The notes beneath the pieces were generated by a model, which worked only from the letters and a program-made list of their open reading frames with translations, searched no databases and was not told the origin of the DNA. The translations under genes and the position numbers were made by a program. Shown here piece by piece: positions 45,650-55,105 of a stretch of DNA of 55,245 nucleotides (its first letter is position 1; each line of letters opens with the position of its first letter). The stretch is from Roseofilum acuticapitatum BLCC-M154 (lineage in GTDB: Bacteria; Cyanobacteriota; Cyanobacteriia; Cyanobacteriales; Desertifilaceae), in the NCBI RefSeq assembly GCF_030068475.1, contig NZ_JAQOSP010000037.1, positions 1 to 55,245 of the forward strand, in the 5' to 3' direction.

Positions 45650-47056
45650 ATGGATTGGCTTTCAGACCCGGTAACGCTCTCGCGCATTCAATTTGCTTTA
45701 ACGGCAATTTTTCACATGCTTTGGCCCGTTCTCACTACAGGAATGGGCATTTTCTTAGTCATTCTGGAAGGACTCTGGCTGAAAACGGGCAACCCAGACT
45801 ATTATCGTCATTGCCGATTCTGGGCCAGGATTTATGTCCTCAATTTTGGTATTGGTGTCGCTTCTGGACTGCCGATGGCCTTTCAGTTTGGCATGAACTG
45901 GGCCCCCTTTTCGGAAGCGGTGGGGGACTTTTTTGGTACAGTTCTCGGTTTTGAGGCAACGATGGCTTTTATGCTTGAAGCCAGTTTCTTGGGTATCATG
46001 CTGTTTGGTTGGGATAGAGTCCCCCCAGTGATTCACTATATTGCTACGATTTTGGTGGCCTTTGGGGCGAACTTATCCACGTTCTGGATTTTATCGGCTA
46101 ATTCTTGGCTGCAAACTCCCGCAGGTGGCGAGTTTATTGATGGCAAGTTTGTGGTACATGACTTTTTTGCAGCGATTGCTAACCCGTTTATGGTGAATAG
46201 TTTCCTGCATATGTTTTTTGCTACGTTAGAAACTTCCCTATTTGTGATTGGGGGGATTAGTGCTTGGTATCTGATTAATGGCCGTAATGTGGGCTTTTTT
46301 AGCAAATCCCTGAAAATTATTTTAGCAGTGGCGATCGCCGTTGCTCCCCTACAAATCTTCATCGGTCACCTGAGCGCCGAACAAGTGTATCACCATCAGC
46401 CCACCAAACTCGCTGCCATGGAAGGTCAATGGGAAACTGTCCCCGCAGGAGAAACAGCCGGATGGAGCATGGTAGCGCTTCCCAATGGAGAAACCGAAAC
46501 CAATGATTGGGAAATCAAAGTTCCCTATGCTCTCGGTTATCTCCTAGAGCTAAAACCTAAGCTCTCTGAACCCGTGTATGGACTCAAAGAATGGCCCTAT
46601 GAAGACCGTCCCCATATGGTGGGATTAGTGTATTACTCTTTCCGCATTATGATTGCGATCGGCTTATTTCTAGCCGCTTTAGCCGCAGTCACCCTCCTAC
46701 AATGGCTCCGAGGGCAACTTTCAGAAGCAAAAATTGTCGCCCAAAAATGGCTCCTACGAGCCTGGATTTTTGCCGCTCCCTTGGGCTATCTAGCCGTAGA
46801 AACCGGCTGGATAGTGCGTTGTGTGGGACGACAACCCTGGACTGTTTATGGCCAAATTCGCACCGTAGACGCTGCCTCTAACCTCCCTCCCGGAGAAATT
46901 TTGACTTCTCTAGTGGGCATTACCAGTATTTACATCTTTTTCCTCGGATCTGCACTCTATTTTGGCAGTCGCATTATTCGCAAAGGCCCCAATTTAGAAA
47001 TTGCTTTACCCAGCAATGTTCAGGTTAAGGATGACCAGTTAACCGCCACCAGTTAG
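45650..47056 (+). CDS. cydA: Cytochrome bd-type quinol oxidase subunit I
   Basis: The 468-residue integral membrane protein carries hemes b558, b595 and d and reduces oxygen to water with quinol. LSRIQFALTAIFHMLWPVL is the start, with the axial heme His (FHML). QFGMNWAPFSEAVGDFFGT, LEASFLGIMLFGWDRVP and WILSANSWLQTP are typical. The Q-loop is short, as in cyanobacterial and cyanide-insensitive (CIO-type) oxidases. cydB follows after 27 bp. It is an alternative to the aa3-type enzyme for respiration or over-reduction protection. Confidence 0.94.
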   Translation: MDWLSDPVTLSRIQFALTAIFHMLWPVLTTGMGIFLVILEGLWLKTGNPDYYRHCRFWARIYVLNFGIGVASGLPMAFQFGMNWAPFSEAVGDFFGTVLGFEATMAFMLEASFLGIMLFGWDRVPPVIHYIATILVAFGANLSTFWILSANSWLQTPAGGEFIDGKFVVHDFFAAIANPFMVNSFLHMFFATLETSLFVIGGISAWYLINGRNVGFFSKSLKIILAVAIAVAPLQIFIGHLSAEQVYHHQPTKLAAMEGQWETVPAGETAGWSMVALPNGETETNDWEIKVPYALGYLLELKPKLSEPVYGLKEWPYEDRPHMVGLVYYSFRIMIAIGLFLAALAAVTLLQWLRGQLSEAKIVAQKWLLRAWIFAAPLGYLAVETGWIVRCVGRQPWTVYGQIRTVDAASNLPPGEILTSLVGITSIYIFFLGSALYFGSRIIRKGPNLEIALPSNVQVKDDQLTATS

Positions 47057-47083
47057 CTATTAGCCCATTACCCCTTACCCACT

Positions 47084-48097
47084 ATGGAATCTCTAGAATA
47101 TTTTTTGCCTCAACTGTGGTTTTTCATTCTGGGACTGTTTCTGTTCCTCTATGTTCTATTAGACGGCTTCGATCTCGGTGTCGGTATTCTTTCGATCACC
47201 TCATCTTCCGAAGAAAAGCGATCGTTCCTAATGACCAGTCTAGGGAATGTCTGGGATGCCAACGAAACCTGGTTAGTTCTCATGGGTGGCTCCCTCTTTG
47301 GGGCCTTTCCCCTCGCCTATGGAACCGTCTTAAACGCCCTCTATCTCCCCGCAGTCATCATGGTTGTCGGCTTGCTCTTCCGGGCCGTTTCCTTTGAATT
47401 TCGGGAAAATTCAGAAAGCAAATGGTTCTGGAATTACGCCTTTGGTATCGGTAGTTTCCTCGCTGCTCTCGGCCAAGGATTTGCCCTCGGAACCGTGTTT
47501 GAAGGCATTGCTGTGGATGAAGCCGGCCATTTTATCGGCGGCCCTTTTGACTGGTTAACCTGGCGATCCATCTTAGTCGCCTTAACCCTCATTCAAGCCT
47601 ATGTTTTAATTGGCTCCACCTACCTAATCATGAAAACCACAGGAGAACTCCAACAAACCCACTTCAAAACCGCTAAAATTGCCACCCTAACCACCTTTGT
47701 CGGCGCACTCTTTATCACCATTAGCACTCCCATATTCTATAATTCTGTGCGCTCTCGGCTCTTTGAAGCACCTCAAATTTACCTGTTCTCCCTAATTCCA
47801 TTAGCTTGTGTTCTGCTGGTGTTCTTGCTTTACCGTAGCCTGAGCAACAAAGAAGACTTTACCCCATTTTTATGGACAGTTTTACTCTTCTTTACCTCTT
47901 TTCTCGGCTTAGGTTTCTTGATTTTTCCCTACATCATCCCCCCTAGCATCACCATTTATCAAGCAGCATCAGATACCAGCTCTCTGGTATTCATGATCAT
48001 CTTTGTGGGCTTCCTGATTCCCATTCTCTTAGCCTACAACCTTTACAACTACGTGGTCTTTCGAGGGAAAATCACCACAGAATCTTACGGAGAATAA
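47084..48097 (+). CDS. cydB: Cytochrome bd-type quinol oxidase subunit II
   Basis: The 337-residue partner of CydA has nine or so membrane helices and the family starts: FFILGLFLFLYVLLDGFDLGVG, then NVWDANETWLVLMGG and LYLPAVIMVVGLLFRAVSFEFR. No heme is bound by this subunit. Spacing of 27 bp from cydA means one operon. A hairpin (TCTTACGG/CCGTAAGA, 48083-48106) spans the stop codon and a second, longer hairpin follows. Confidence 0.94.
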   Translation: MESLEYFLPQLWFFILGLFLFLYVLLDGFDLGVGILSITSSSEEKRSFLMTSLGNVWDANETWLVLMGGSLFGAFPLAYGTVLNALYLPAVIMVVGLLFRAVSFEFRENSESKWFWNYAFGIGSFLAALGQGFALGTVFEGIAVDEAGHFIGGPFDWLTWRSILVALTLIQAYVLIGSTYLIMKTTGELQQTHFKTAKIATLTTFVGALFITISTPIFYNSVRSRLFEAPQIYLFSLIPLACVLLVFLLYRSLSNKEDFTPFLWTVLLFFTSFLGLGFLIFPYIIPPSITIYQAASDTSSLVFMIIFVGFLIPILLAYNLYNYVVFRGKITTESYGE

Positions 48098-48116
48098 TCC
48101 GTAAGAATTTGAATCT

Positions 48117-48162
48117 GGGACAGGGAAAGAGCAGTATTTTTACTCACCTCTTCCCCTGTCCC
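48117..48162 (+). terminator. Strong hairpin after cydB
   Basis: GGGACAGGGAAAGAG (48117-48131) pairs with CTCTTCCCCTGTCCC (48148-48162), 15 bp with one mismatch, followed by TAAAATTT. It should separate cydAB from the rpsB leader. Confidence 0.7.
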
Positions 48163-48232
48163 TAAAATTTAGCTCTTTTCCTAGCAAAAACACGCCAATT
48201 GTGCTTTAATAGTAAGGTTGTCTAAACACGCA

Positions 48233-48303
48233 CATCTAGGCGGTTCGGGTGTTTCCCTCGTGGAAATCAATCCACCTAGATGGAGGATAAACCCGAAAGG
48301 AGA
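48233..48303 (+). promoter_or_regulatory. Pseudoknotted leader of rpsB (candidate S2 autoregulatory RNA)
   Basis: A stem CATCTAGGCGG (48233-48243) pairs with CCACCTAGATG (48272-48282) with one mismatch. Within its loop TTTCC/GGAAA forms an inner hairpin (48252-48266). The loop bases TTCGGGT (48244-48250) are an exact complement of ACCCGAA (48291-48297). That segment touches the Shine-Dalgarno AAAGGAG (48297-48303), so the 7-bp pseudoknot would mask the ribosome site. rpsB leaders in other bacteria have a similar role in S2 feedback. A TTTAAT -10 may lie at 48205. Confidence 0.75.
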
Positions 48304-48313
48304 AGAAAAATCT

Positions 48314-49096
48314 ATGCCCGTTGTTTCACTCGCTCAGTTATTAGAATCTGGCGTTCATTTCGGACACCAAACCCGTCGCTGGAATCCCAAGATGTCGCAG
48401 TACATCTACACCTCCCGCAACGGGGTACATATCATTGACCTGGTGCAAACTGCCCAGAAAATTGAAGAAGCCTATCAGTACATGCGTACCATGTCTGAGC
48501 AAGGTAGAAAAGTCTTATTTGTAGGAACCAAACGGCAAGCGGCTGGCATTATTGCCCAAGAAGCCTCTCGCTGTGGTGCATACTATATCAATCAGCGCTG
48601 GTTGGGGGGAATGCTTACCAACTGGGCAACGATCAAAAATCGGGTAGAACGCTTAAAAGAACTCGAACGCTTAGAAAATAGCGGAGCGTTGGACTTACGC
48701 CCGAAAAAAGAAGCTTCGGTATTGCGTCGGGAAATGGGTAAACTGCAAAAATACCTCGGCGGCATTAAAACCATGCGTAAAGTTCCCGATATCGTCGTGG
48801 TGATTGACCAACGGCGAGAGTATAATGCGGTTCAGGAGTGTCTTAAGCTCAATATTCCGATTGTGGCTCTGCTGGATACCAATTGCGATCCGGATACGGT
48901 GGATTATCCCATTCCAGCCAATGATGATGCCATTCGTTCCATTAAGCTGATTGTCGGTAAACTGGCAGACGCGATTTATGAAGGTCATCATGGTGAAGTG
49001 TATGTAGACGACTCCGATGATTATCCGGATGCGGAAGAAGACTTCGATGATGAAGACTTTGACGAGGATGAAGATGAGGAAGAGAGCGAAAACTAG
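48314..49096 (+). CDS. rpsB: 30S ribosomal protein S2
   Basis: The 260-residue protein begins [20 protein letters not shown], with [20 protein letters not shown] and [12 protein letters not shown], standard S2 motifs. [12 protein letters not shown] and [14 protein letters not shown] follow. The C-terminal 30 residues are very acidic ([20 protein letters not shown]). The frame is open back to 48218, but the ATG at 48314 with AAAGGAG before it is the start. tsf follows 80 bp downstream, the conserved order. Confidence 0.97.
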   Translation: MPVVSLAQLLESGVHFGHQTRRWNPKMSQYIYTSRNGVHIIDLVQTAQKIEEAYQYMRTMSEQGRKVLFVGTKRQAAGIIAQEASRCGAYYINQRWLGGMLTNWATIKNRVERLKELERLENSGALDLRPKKEASVLRREMGKLQKYLGGIKTMRKVPDIVVVIDQRREYNAVQECLKLNIPIVALLDTNCDPDTVDYPIPANDDAIRSIKLIVGKLADAIYEGHHGEVYVDDSDDYPDAEEDFDDEDFDEDEDEEESEN

Positions 49097-49176
49097 AGAT
49101 CTGTTTCAAGCCTTATCATGTAAAGAGTAATCATCTGTGCGTAAGCACTTTGGTGTAATCAAGAATCTGAATTAAC

Positions 49177-49836
49177 ATGGCAGAAATTTCAGCAAAACTG
49201 GTTAAAGAGCTACGGGAAAAAACGGGCGCTGGCATGATGGATTGCAAAAAAGCGCTCAAAGAAACCGATGGCGATATTGAAAAAGCCTCAGAATGGCTGC
49301 GTCAAAAGGGTATTGCCTCGGCAGGTAAAAAGTCCTCTCGTGTAGCTGCTGAGGGTTTGGTGGATAGTTATATCCATACCGGAGGTCGAATTGGGGTTCT
49401 GGTAGAAGTCAACTGTGAAACGGATTTTGTGGCTCGTGGGGAAGCTTTCCAAGGCTTGGTTCGCGATATTGCTATGCAAATTGCTGCTTGTCCGAATGTT
49501 GAGTATATCAGTGTAGACCAAATTCCGGTGGAGATGGTCGAGAAAGAAAAAGCGATTGAGATGGGACGGGATGATTTAGGTAATAAACCCGATAACATCA
49601 AGGAAAAAATCGTGGCTGGACGGATTGAAAAGCGCTTGAAGGAGTTAACTTTACTCGATCAAGTGTATATTAAGGATCAGACGAAGACGGTCGCCGAATT
49701 GGTGAAAGAAAAGATCGCTCAGTTAGGCGAGAATATTCAGATTCGTCGCTTCGCTCGATTTGTTTTGGGTGAAGGGATTGAGAAGGAAGAAAGCAACTTT
49801 GCTGAGGAAGTGGCTGCACAGGTGGCTGGTAAATAA
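49177..49836 (+). CDS. tsf: Translation elongation factor Ts
   Basis: The 219-residue exchange factor for EF-Tu has the N-terminal [20 protein letters not shown] and [12 protein letters not shown] motifs. It is the short form usual in cyanobacteria, with one core subdomain of the E. coli protein shortened. It is the second gene of the rpsB-tsf operon. The start is an ATG at 49177. Confidence 0.96.
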   Translation: MAEISAKLVKELREKTGAGMMDCKKALKETDGDIEKASEWLRQKGIASAGKKSSRVAAEGLVDSYIHTGGRIGVLVEVNCETDFVARGEAFQGLVRDIAMQIAACPNVEYISVDQIPVEMVEKEKAIEMGRDDLGNKPDNIKEKIVAGRIEKRLKELTLLDQVYIKDQTKTVAELVKEKIAQLGENIQIRRFARFVLGEGIEKEESNFAEEVAAQVAGK

Positions 49837-49975
49837 GGGGTTTAAGGGGGGGCTAAGTCCTCCCTACCCCATTGGCTAGTGGTGAATGCTGGCTGAGGGA
49901 GGGGCGTAGGATTATTGCGCTCCTTTACTATCTCAAGGTTTAATCTATCGAAAACCCTAGAGTAAATGTGGAATT

Positions 49976-51016
49976 ATGGCTAGACCCCTACAGCGAATCG
50001 AAGGAGAGATCGAGGAGTTGGAAAGTGCGATCGCCGCTTTAGCAGAAGAATTTTATCAAATCTATGGCAAATATACCCGACATTTGGGGCCGGCAGTGCG
50101 GCAACAGTTGATTTTAGCCAGTTATCAAATTTGTACCCAAGGATATCCTCACGAATTTCTGGAGCTTTCGTTAACTGGAAGACAGCAGTTACAGGAAAGG
50201 ATTAAAGATGTCGCTCAACGAGCAGAACGAGACATTCGGGAAATGGTCACTCGCCCCCTAGAAGCTACTTTGGCTCTGCCTTCAGAAGCAGAGGAGGACG
50301 AGAACGAAGAAGAGGAAGATGATTCCCAAGAGAGTGAAGACTTCTCTTTAAACTCAGGGGTTGATGAATCTGAGGAAGAGCAGCCGTTGATTAAGAACCC
50401 GGAAGCTTTAGCCGAATGGCAGCACAAGCTAGAAAAACAGATTTTCAAGTGGTTAGAATCCTTCTCCCATGAAGTGAATCAACTCTTGAGAAAAGCGAGG
50501 ATTTTTACTGAAGATGTACCGGAACCCTTAATCGAATTGGCTAAACAGGTGATGGGCACTCAAGAGATGATCGCGCCGAGTTTACCGAATATTTTAAACA
50601 TAGCGATTGAGGCCGAAACCTTTCTCAATCCGAGGAGAAAAGGAGACTTTAAGGGTCAAATTGAACTGCCTGAACGGTTACTCAAACAACATCAAGATGC
50701 AATTACGCCGGTGATTATTGGCTTGCAGAAGGGAGATTTTGATGAAGACGAGGATGAGGATGAGGATGAGGATGACGATCGCGATCCGATCGCCATTCTA
50801 CCCTTTTCTCTGCCTCTCAAGATCATGCTCATTAACCTGCGCCTCTCGGATATCGAGTTTAGTGATGCTAGGGTAACGAGCTACCGCAATCAAATTAGAC
50901 ATTTACAAGATCGCTTGCGCTCTAGGGGACAAGAGTATCAGCGTAAACAAAAGGAATATGCGATCGCCCAAGCAGAGTCTGCCTGGCGATCGAGTTGGAT
51001 TGAGGAGAGGGAATAG
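49976..51016 (+). CDS. Hypothetical cyanobacterial protein with acidic linkers
   Basis: I do not recognise this 346-residue protein. An N-terminal helical part (ESAIAALAEEFYQIYGKYT, AVRQQLILASYQICTQGYP) precedes two acidic low-complexity linkers: DENEEEEDDSQESEDF (about 103-120) and DEDEDEDEDEDDDRDP (about 256-271). The C-terminal helical region ends RQEYQRKQKEYAIAQAES, a likely coiled coil. Domains of this sort suit protein-protein contacts rather than enzymes. It is 139 bp from tsf and may be separately transcribed. Mini-repeats follow its stop. Confidence 0.7.
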   Translation: MARPLQRIEGEIEELESAIAALAEEFYQIYGKYTRHLGPAVRQQLILASYQICTQGYPHEFLELSLTGRQQLQERIKDVAQRAERDIREMVTRPLEATLALPSEAEEDENEEEEDDSQESEDFSLNSGVDESEEEQPLIKNPEALAEWQHKLEKQIFKWLESFSHEVNQLLRKARIFTEDVPEPLIELAKQVMGTQEMIAPSLPNILNIAIEAETFLNPRRKGDFKGQIELPERLLKQHQDAITPVIIGLQKGDFDEDEDEDEDEDDDRDPIAILPFSLPLKIMLINLRLSDIEFSDARVTSYRNQIRHLQDRLRSRGQEYQRKQKEYAIAQAESAWRSSWIEERE

Positions 51017-51017
51017 G

Positions 51018-51056
51018 ATGGGGAGATGGGGAGATGGGGAGATGGGGAGATAGGGG
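51018..51056. repeat. Tandem octamer GAGATGGG
   Basis: Four to five direct copies of GAGATGGG, the last variant GAGATAGG, follow the acidic-protein gene. A slippage-prone short repeat, similar in kind to the heptamer run at 22.5 kb. Confidence 0.85.
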
Positions 51057-51062
51057 TATCCT

Positions 51063-51252
51063 GATTAAAAATCCAGGGAGCGAGACGCTCCCACTCCAGT
51101 AACATCAAGGGATTAGAGGAGTGCGGGCATCTTGCCCGCTTCTTCACCCTTTATCCGGACTTGATATAACATCAAGGGATTAGAGGAATGCGGGCATCTT
51201 GCCCGCTTTTCCCATTTTCATGTCCGCTTGCGGAAACCGGACTTGATATCAC
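51063..51252. repeat. R1 repeat cluster, inverted orientation
   Basis: This is the reverse-orientation form of the R1 unit: GGGAGC-GAGAC-GCTCCC, then CACTCCAGTAACATCAAGGG, then GCGGGC-ATCTT-GCCCGC twice, each followed by TCCGGACTTGATAT or a Pu-rich link. It lies between the acidic-protein gene and chlI. Minor frames in it (for example at 51188) are repeat shadows. Confidence 0.8.
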
Positions 51253-51273
51253 CCTTCTGCTGCATGAAGCGCT

Positions 51274-52383
51274 TTATGCTTCCGGTTCGGCTAACCCAAA
51301 CACCCGGCAAAAGACCTTCTGCACCTTATATCCCGAATCAATAGACTCTAGGGGATCTTTCCGCAGACGGTGGCGCAAACAGAGGGTAACCACTTGTTGA
51401 ATATCCTCTAGGGTAACTTCCGTGCGTCCCTCAAAAGCCGCCAAGGCTTTAGCCGCACGGTTAGTAACAATATCGCCGCGCAAACCATCCACATCTAATT
51501 CCGAACAAACTTGGGAAATTTGCACCCGCAATTCATAATCAATGGTGACCGAAGAAAGACGCTCTCTAGCTTGTACCAATCTTTCTTGCAGAGCTTCCTG
51601 TTCCGTTTGACAGCGTTGTAAAAACTCCCTAGGATTCCCATCAAAGTCAGAGCGCTCTTCCACAATTTTCACCCGTAGGGCTGGATCTTTGACGGTGCGA
51701 ATTTCGGCGTGCATTCCAAACCGGTCTAATAACTGGGGTCTGAGTTCCCCTTCTTCTGGGTTGCCGGAACCCACGAGGACAAACCGAGCGGGGTGACGGA
51801 TGGAAATGCCTTCCCGTTCTACCGTATTCCAACCACTAGCAGCAGAGTCGAGCAAAACATCGACTAAATGATCGTCGAGAAGGTTAACTTCATCTACATA
51901 GAGAATTCCTCGGTTGGCTTTTGCTAGAAGTCCCGGTTCAAAGGCTTTTACCCCTTCAGAGAGTGCCTTTTCAATATCAATGGTTCCACATACCCGGTCT
52001 TCTGTTGCTCCCAGGGGCAGATCCACCATCATCACTTTGCGGCGGGCAATGGGGAGGTTTTCTTGGTAGTTCACCCGTTGTCTGACTTCATCACTCATCA
52101 GTTCTTGATCGTGGGGATCGCTGTTAAAGGGATCATCGGCAACGATTTCAATTTCGGGTAATAAATCTGCTAAGGCGCGGATAGTGGTCGATTTACCTGT
52201 ACCGCGATCGCCCATAATCATCACTCCCCCAATTTTCGGGTCAATCACATTCAGCAGCAGGGCGAGTTTCATCTCTTCCTGTCCCACAATTGCCGTAAAG
52301 GGAAACACGGGACGACTCTGCTGCACAGGAGATAAGGGAGTTTCAGGGGTTGAGTTCTGCTCAGGGGCGAGGACTGAATTCAT
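51274..52383 (-). CDS. chlI: Magnesium chelatase ATPase subunit I
   Basis: The product, 369 residues, is the AAA+ ring subunit that drives Mg insertion into protoporphyrin IX, committing to chlorophyll. [20 protein letters not shown] is the start of the domain. Walker A is [11 protein letters not shown] (about 57-67) and Walker B is [33 protein letters not shown] is the sensor region. The frame is open upstream to 52464; I use the ATG at 52383 (MNSVLAPEQ). An ATG at 52419 is possible. The gene stands alone, convergent with the acidic-protein gene through a repeat cluster. Confidence 0.94.
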   Translation of the reverse strand: MNSVLAPEQNSTPETPLSPVQQSRPVFPFTAIVGQEEMKLALLLNVIDPKIGGVMIMGDRGTGKSTTIRALADLLPEIEIVADDPFNSDPHDQELMSDEVRQRVNYQENLPIARRKVMMVDLPLGATEDRVCGTIDIEKALSEGVKAFEPGLLAKANRGILYVDEVNLLDDHLVDVLLDSAASGWNTVEREGISIRHPARFVLVGSGNPEEGELRPQLLDRFGMHAEIRTVKDPALRVKIVEERSDFDGNPREFLQRCQTEQEALQERLVQARERLSSVTIDYELRVQISQVCSELDVDGLRGDIVTNRAAKALAAFEGRTEVTLEDIQQVVTLCLRHRLRKDPLESIDSGYKVQKVFCRVFGLAEPEA

Positions 52384-52571
52384 AGGGTTACTTAGTCTAT
52401 TAGGTTCATTGGATCGCATCAGGAGGGCATAAACCCCCCTACTTATCTTCCCTGAAAAGGGCACGGTTTTGAAGAGCAGGGGAAAACTCAGGGTGACCGG
52501 CCGATCGCGGGAGGATTACGATAGAGTGGTTTTGACGCTCTATGGTGTACCCAACCATGAATCCTCCCATA

Positions 52572-52811
52572 ATGCAATCTGCACTTCGGATCACCACTAA
52601 GGTTTTGCCGGGCGATAAAGTGGAAATTCAAGTTCCCTCTGGTTCTGAAGGTCAAGAGGTGGAAGTTTTTGTCGTGTTTCCTCCTCCCGCTTCTATCAAC
52701 CGGTCTTCATTTGTGGCGTTTATCGAACAATTACAGAATCAGCATCCTAAGCGTTCGGTGGAAGAGATTAATCATGATTTGATGATGGAAAGGAACTCAT
52801 GGGACAGTTAA
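52572..52811 (+). CDS. Putative antitoxin of a VapBC-type pair
   Basis: The 79-residue protein starts MQSALRITTKVLPGDKVEIQ, the usual opening of a family of cyanobacterial antitoxins. An EVEVFVVFPPP strand follows and then a helix (FVAFIEQLQNQHPKRSVEEI). ATGs at 52542 and 52557 are also possible; 52572 matches family starts. It overlaps the PIN gene by 13 bp. Confidence 0.75.
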   Translation: MQSALRITTKVLPGDKVEIQVPSGSEGQEVEVFVVFPPPASINRSSFVAFIEQLQNQHPKRSVEEINHDLMMERNSWDS

Positions 52812-53239
52812 ATCTGGATATTTACCAACGAGTTTACCTAGATACAGCAATTGTCATTTATGTTGTTGAGTCTCATGTTTCTTATTCTGCTCGCCTACAA
52901 CCCCTTTGGCACAAGTTTCAAGCTGGCGATATTGAATTAGTTACCAGTCAACTGACATTAATGGAAACTTTAGTGAAACCGATCAAAGAAAATAATCAGA
53001 CGTTAGTTGGTAATTATAGAACTTTCCTAGAAGGGACGGGAATTCAATTGATTGCTATTGATAAAAAAATTATCCTCAATGCTAGTCAATTGAGAGCAAC
53101 TACCGGCTTGAAAACACCGGATGCAATTCACGCAGCAACTGCTATGTCAGCTCGTTGTGATTTGTTTTTAACCAATGACCGTGCATTTGAACATTTTTCA
53201 GGATTATCTTCAGTCGTAATTCTTGATGATGTTATTTGA
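52799..53239 (+). CDS. PIN-domain toxin (VapC-like)
   Basis: The 146-residue PIN protein shows all four acidic elements: YLDTAIVIYVVE (first Asp), LMETLVKP (Glu), GLKTPDAIHAATA (Asp) and FLTNDRAFE (Asp). VapC toxins cleave tRNA or rRNA. The start is an ATG within the antitoxin gene, so translation is probably coupled. The fold is intact, unlike the truncated PIN gene at 13.5 kb. dnaX begins 37 bp after the stop. Confidence 0.88.
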   Translation: MGQLNLDIYQRVYLDTAIVIYVVESHVSYSARLQPLWHKFQAGDIELVTSQLTLMETLVKPIKENNQTLVGNYRTFLEGTGIQLIAIDKKIILNASQLRATTGLKTPDAIHAATAMSARCDLFLTNDRAFEHFSGLSSVVILDDVI

Positions 53240-53276
53240 CGCTCAATGAAGAAAAGTTCATTATCGATGATTGGCC

Positions 53277-55070
53277 GTGACTTACGAACCGCTCCATCAT
53301 AAATATCGACCCCAAATGTTTTCCCAGTTAGTGGGACAGGAGGCGATCGCGCAAACGCTCTCGAATGCGCTAAACCGGAATAAGATCGCCCCCGCATACC
53401 TGTTTACCGGGCCAAGGGGAACGGGGAAAACCTCTAGTGCGCGGATTTTGGCTAAGTCTCTCAATTGTATTCAGGCTCAGGGGCCGACGGCGACTCCCTG
53501 CGGTCAATGTGATATTTGTGTTTCAATTACGAAGGGTTCATCCTTGGATGTGATGGAACTCGATGCAGCCAGTCATACCGGGGTGGATAATATTCGGGAA
53601 ATTATTGAGCGATCGCAGTTTGCCCCGGTGCAATGTCGGTATAAAGTCTATGTAATTGATGAGTGTCATATGCTCAGTACGGCGGCCTTTAATTCGTTGC
53701 TGAAAACCTTGGAAGAACCGCCCGATCGCGTTGTTTTTGTCCTCGCCACCACCGATCCGCAACGGGTGTTACCTACGATTATTTCCCGGTGTCAACGGTT
53801 CGATTTTCGACGCATTCCTTTAGAGTCTATGGTGGCTCACTTAAAACATATTGCCAGAAAAGAGGCGATCGCCATTACCGACGAAGCCATCACCCTAGTG
53901 GCGCAAATTTCCCAAGGAGGACTCCGGGATGCCGAAAGTTTACTCGATCAACTCAGCTTATTAGTCGGTTCCGATGACTTAACCGAAGTCGGATCGGAAC
54001 AGGTTTGGGACTTAGTAGGTTCAGTTCCAGAGCGCGATTTATTACAATTATTAGCCGCCATTAGCCAACAAAATCCCCCCGACATTCTCGACTTAGCCAA
54101 AAGCATCCTAGATCGAGGTCGAGAACCCTTAACCCTCCTGCATAATTTAACCACTTTTTACCGCGATTTACTGATTGCAAAAACTGCACCCAAACGGCAA
54201 GATTTAGTCGCCCTCACCGCTTCCACTTGGCAGCAATTGATCGACTTATCCCAACACTTTAGCGTCCCCCAAATTTTAGCTGCTCAAACTCATCTTCAAG
54301 AGAGCGAAAGCCAACTGAAAAATACCACCCAACCGCGACTGTGGTTAGAAGTCACATTATTAGGCTTACTTTCAGCCAACCAACCCCCTGTTCAAGCCAC
54401 TCCTGCACCCGTGGTTAGCACTCCTGCTCCTAACCCTGCACCCAAACCCGCCATTTCTCCAGCACCCAAACCCGTTGAACCCCCCCCATCTCATGCCCAA
54501 CCCACACAACAGACTCAACCCCCTCAACCGGTTACTTCGGTTAATTCTGACAATTTAGAACAACTTTGGCAAAGGGTGATTGATAACTTAGAATTGCAGG
54601 GCACTAAAGTTTTAATTTCCAATTACTGTGTTTTATTGAAATTACAAGACCATACGGCTCAGATTGGCATCAATAAAAAAGGAGCGCAAAATTTAGTTAA
54701 AGGCGTTCAACCTCAACTGCAAGAAGCCTTCAAAAAAAGCTTTAATCATCCCTTTAATTTAAAGTTTGAGTTACTCGATGGCACAGAAAAAAAAACGCCC
54801 CTGACTCAGCCGCCTCCAGTCCAAAACCCACCAGTTGAGCAAACACCAGTTACCCGGAGATCGCCAGCACCTCCACCTGCACCCAGTGTAGAACAAGAAA
54901 AACAGCGAGAACAGCAGAAAGTAAGACAAGCTGCCCAACAATTCGCCCACTTTTTTCGGGGAGAACTGATTGATATACCGGATAAAATATCCTTGCCTCA
55001 ACCTGAAAATTTTGAGACTGATGCTTCCTATTTAGAATCAGCAGATGAGGATGACGAAATTGAATTTTAG
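53277..55070 (+). CDS. dnaX: DNA polymerase III subunit gamma/tau
   Basis: The protein, about 597 residues, is the clamp-loader ATPase. YEPLHHKYRPQMFSQLVGQE is the N-terminus, Walker A GPRGTGKTSS follows (about residues 46-55), then a zinc-type Cys set (LNCIQAQ, PCGQCDIC) and IDECHMLSTAAFNSLLKTLE (Walker B/box). Pro- and Gln-rich linkers (PAPKPAISPAPKPVEPPPS) separate the gamma core from the tau-like C-terminal part. Starts at 53271 (TTG) and 53277 (GTG) are possible; GTG gives MTYEPLHHK. No intein is present here, unlike in some cyanobacterial dnaX genes. Confidence 0.93.
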   Translation: MTYEPLHHKYRPQMFSQLVGQEAIAQTLSNALNRNKIAPAYLFTGPRGTGKTSSARILAKSLNCIQAQGPTATPCGQCDICVSITKGSSLDVMELDAASHTGVDNIREIIERSQFAPVQCRYKVYVIDECHMLSTAAFNSLLKTLEEPPDRVVFVLATTDPQRVLPTIISRCQRFDFRRIPLESMVAHLKHIARKEAIAITDEAITLVAQISQGGLRDAESLLDQLSLLVGSDDLTEVGSEQVWDLVGSVPERDLLQLLAAISQQNPPDILDLAKSILDRGREPLTLLHNLTTFYRDLLIAKTAPKRQDLVALTASTWQQLIDLSQHFSVPQILAAQTHLQESESQLKNTTQPRLWLEVTLLGLLSANQPPVQATPAPVVSTPAPNPAPKPAISPAPKPVEPPPSHAQPTQQTQPPQPVTSVNSDNLEQLWQRVIDNLELQGTKVLISNYCVLLKLQDHTAQIGINKKGAQNLVKGVQPQLQEAFKKSFNHPFNLKFELLDGTEKKTPLTQPPPVQNPPVEQTPVTRRSPAPPPAPSVEQEKQREQQKVRQAAQQFAHFFRGELIDIPDKISLPQPENFETDASYLESADEDDEIEF

Positions 55071-55075
55071 TCAAA

Positions 55076-55105
55076 TGTAGGGAGCAAGATGCTCCCACTC
55101 CAGTA
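55076..55105. repeat. R1 hairpin at the right end
   Basis: GGGAGC-AAGAT-GCTCCC followed by CACTCCAGTA lies immediately after dnaX. This is the R1 unit in the orientation seen at 51.1 kb. An R2 element begins at the next base. Confidence 0.75.

Noticed and set aside
53271-55070. Possible intein in dnaX
   Set aside because: The Walker A, zinc and box II motifs are contiguous with no insertion.
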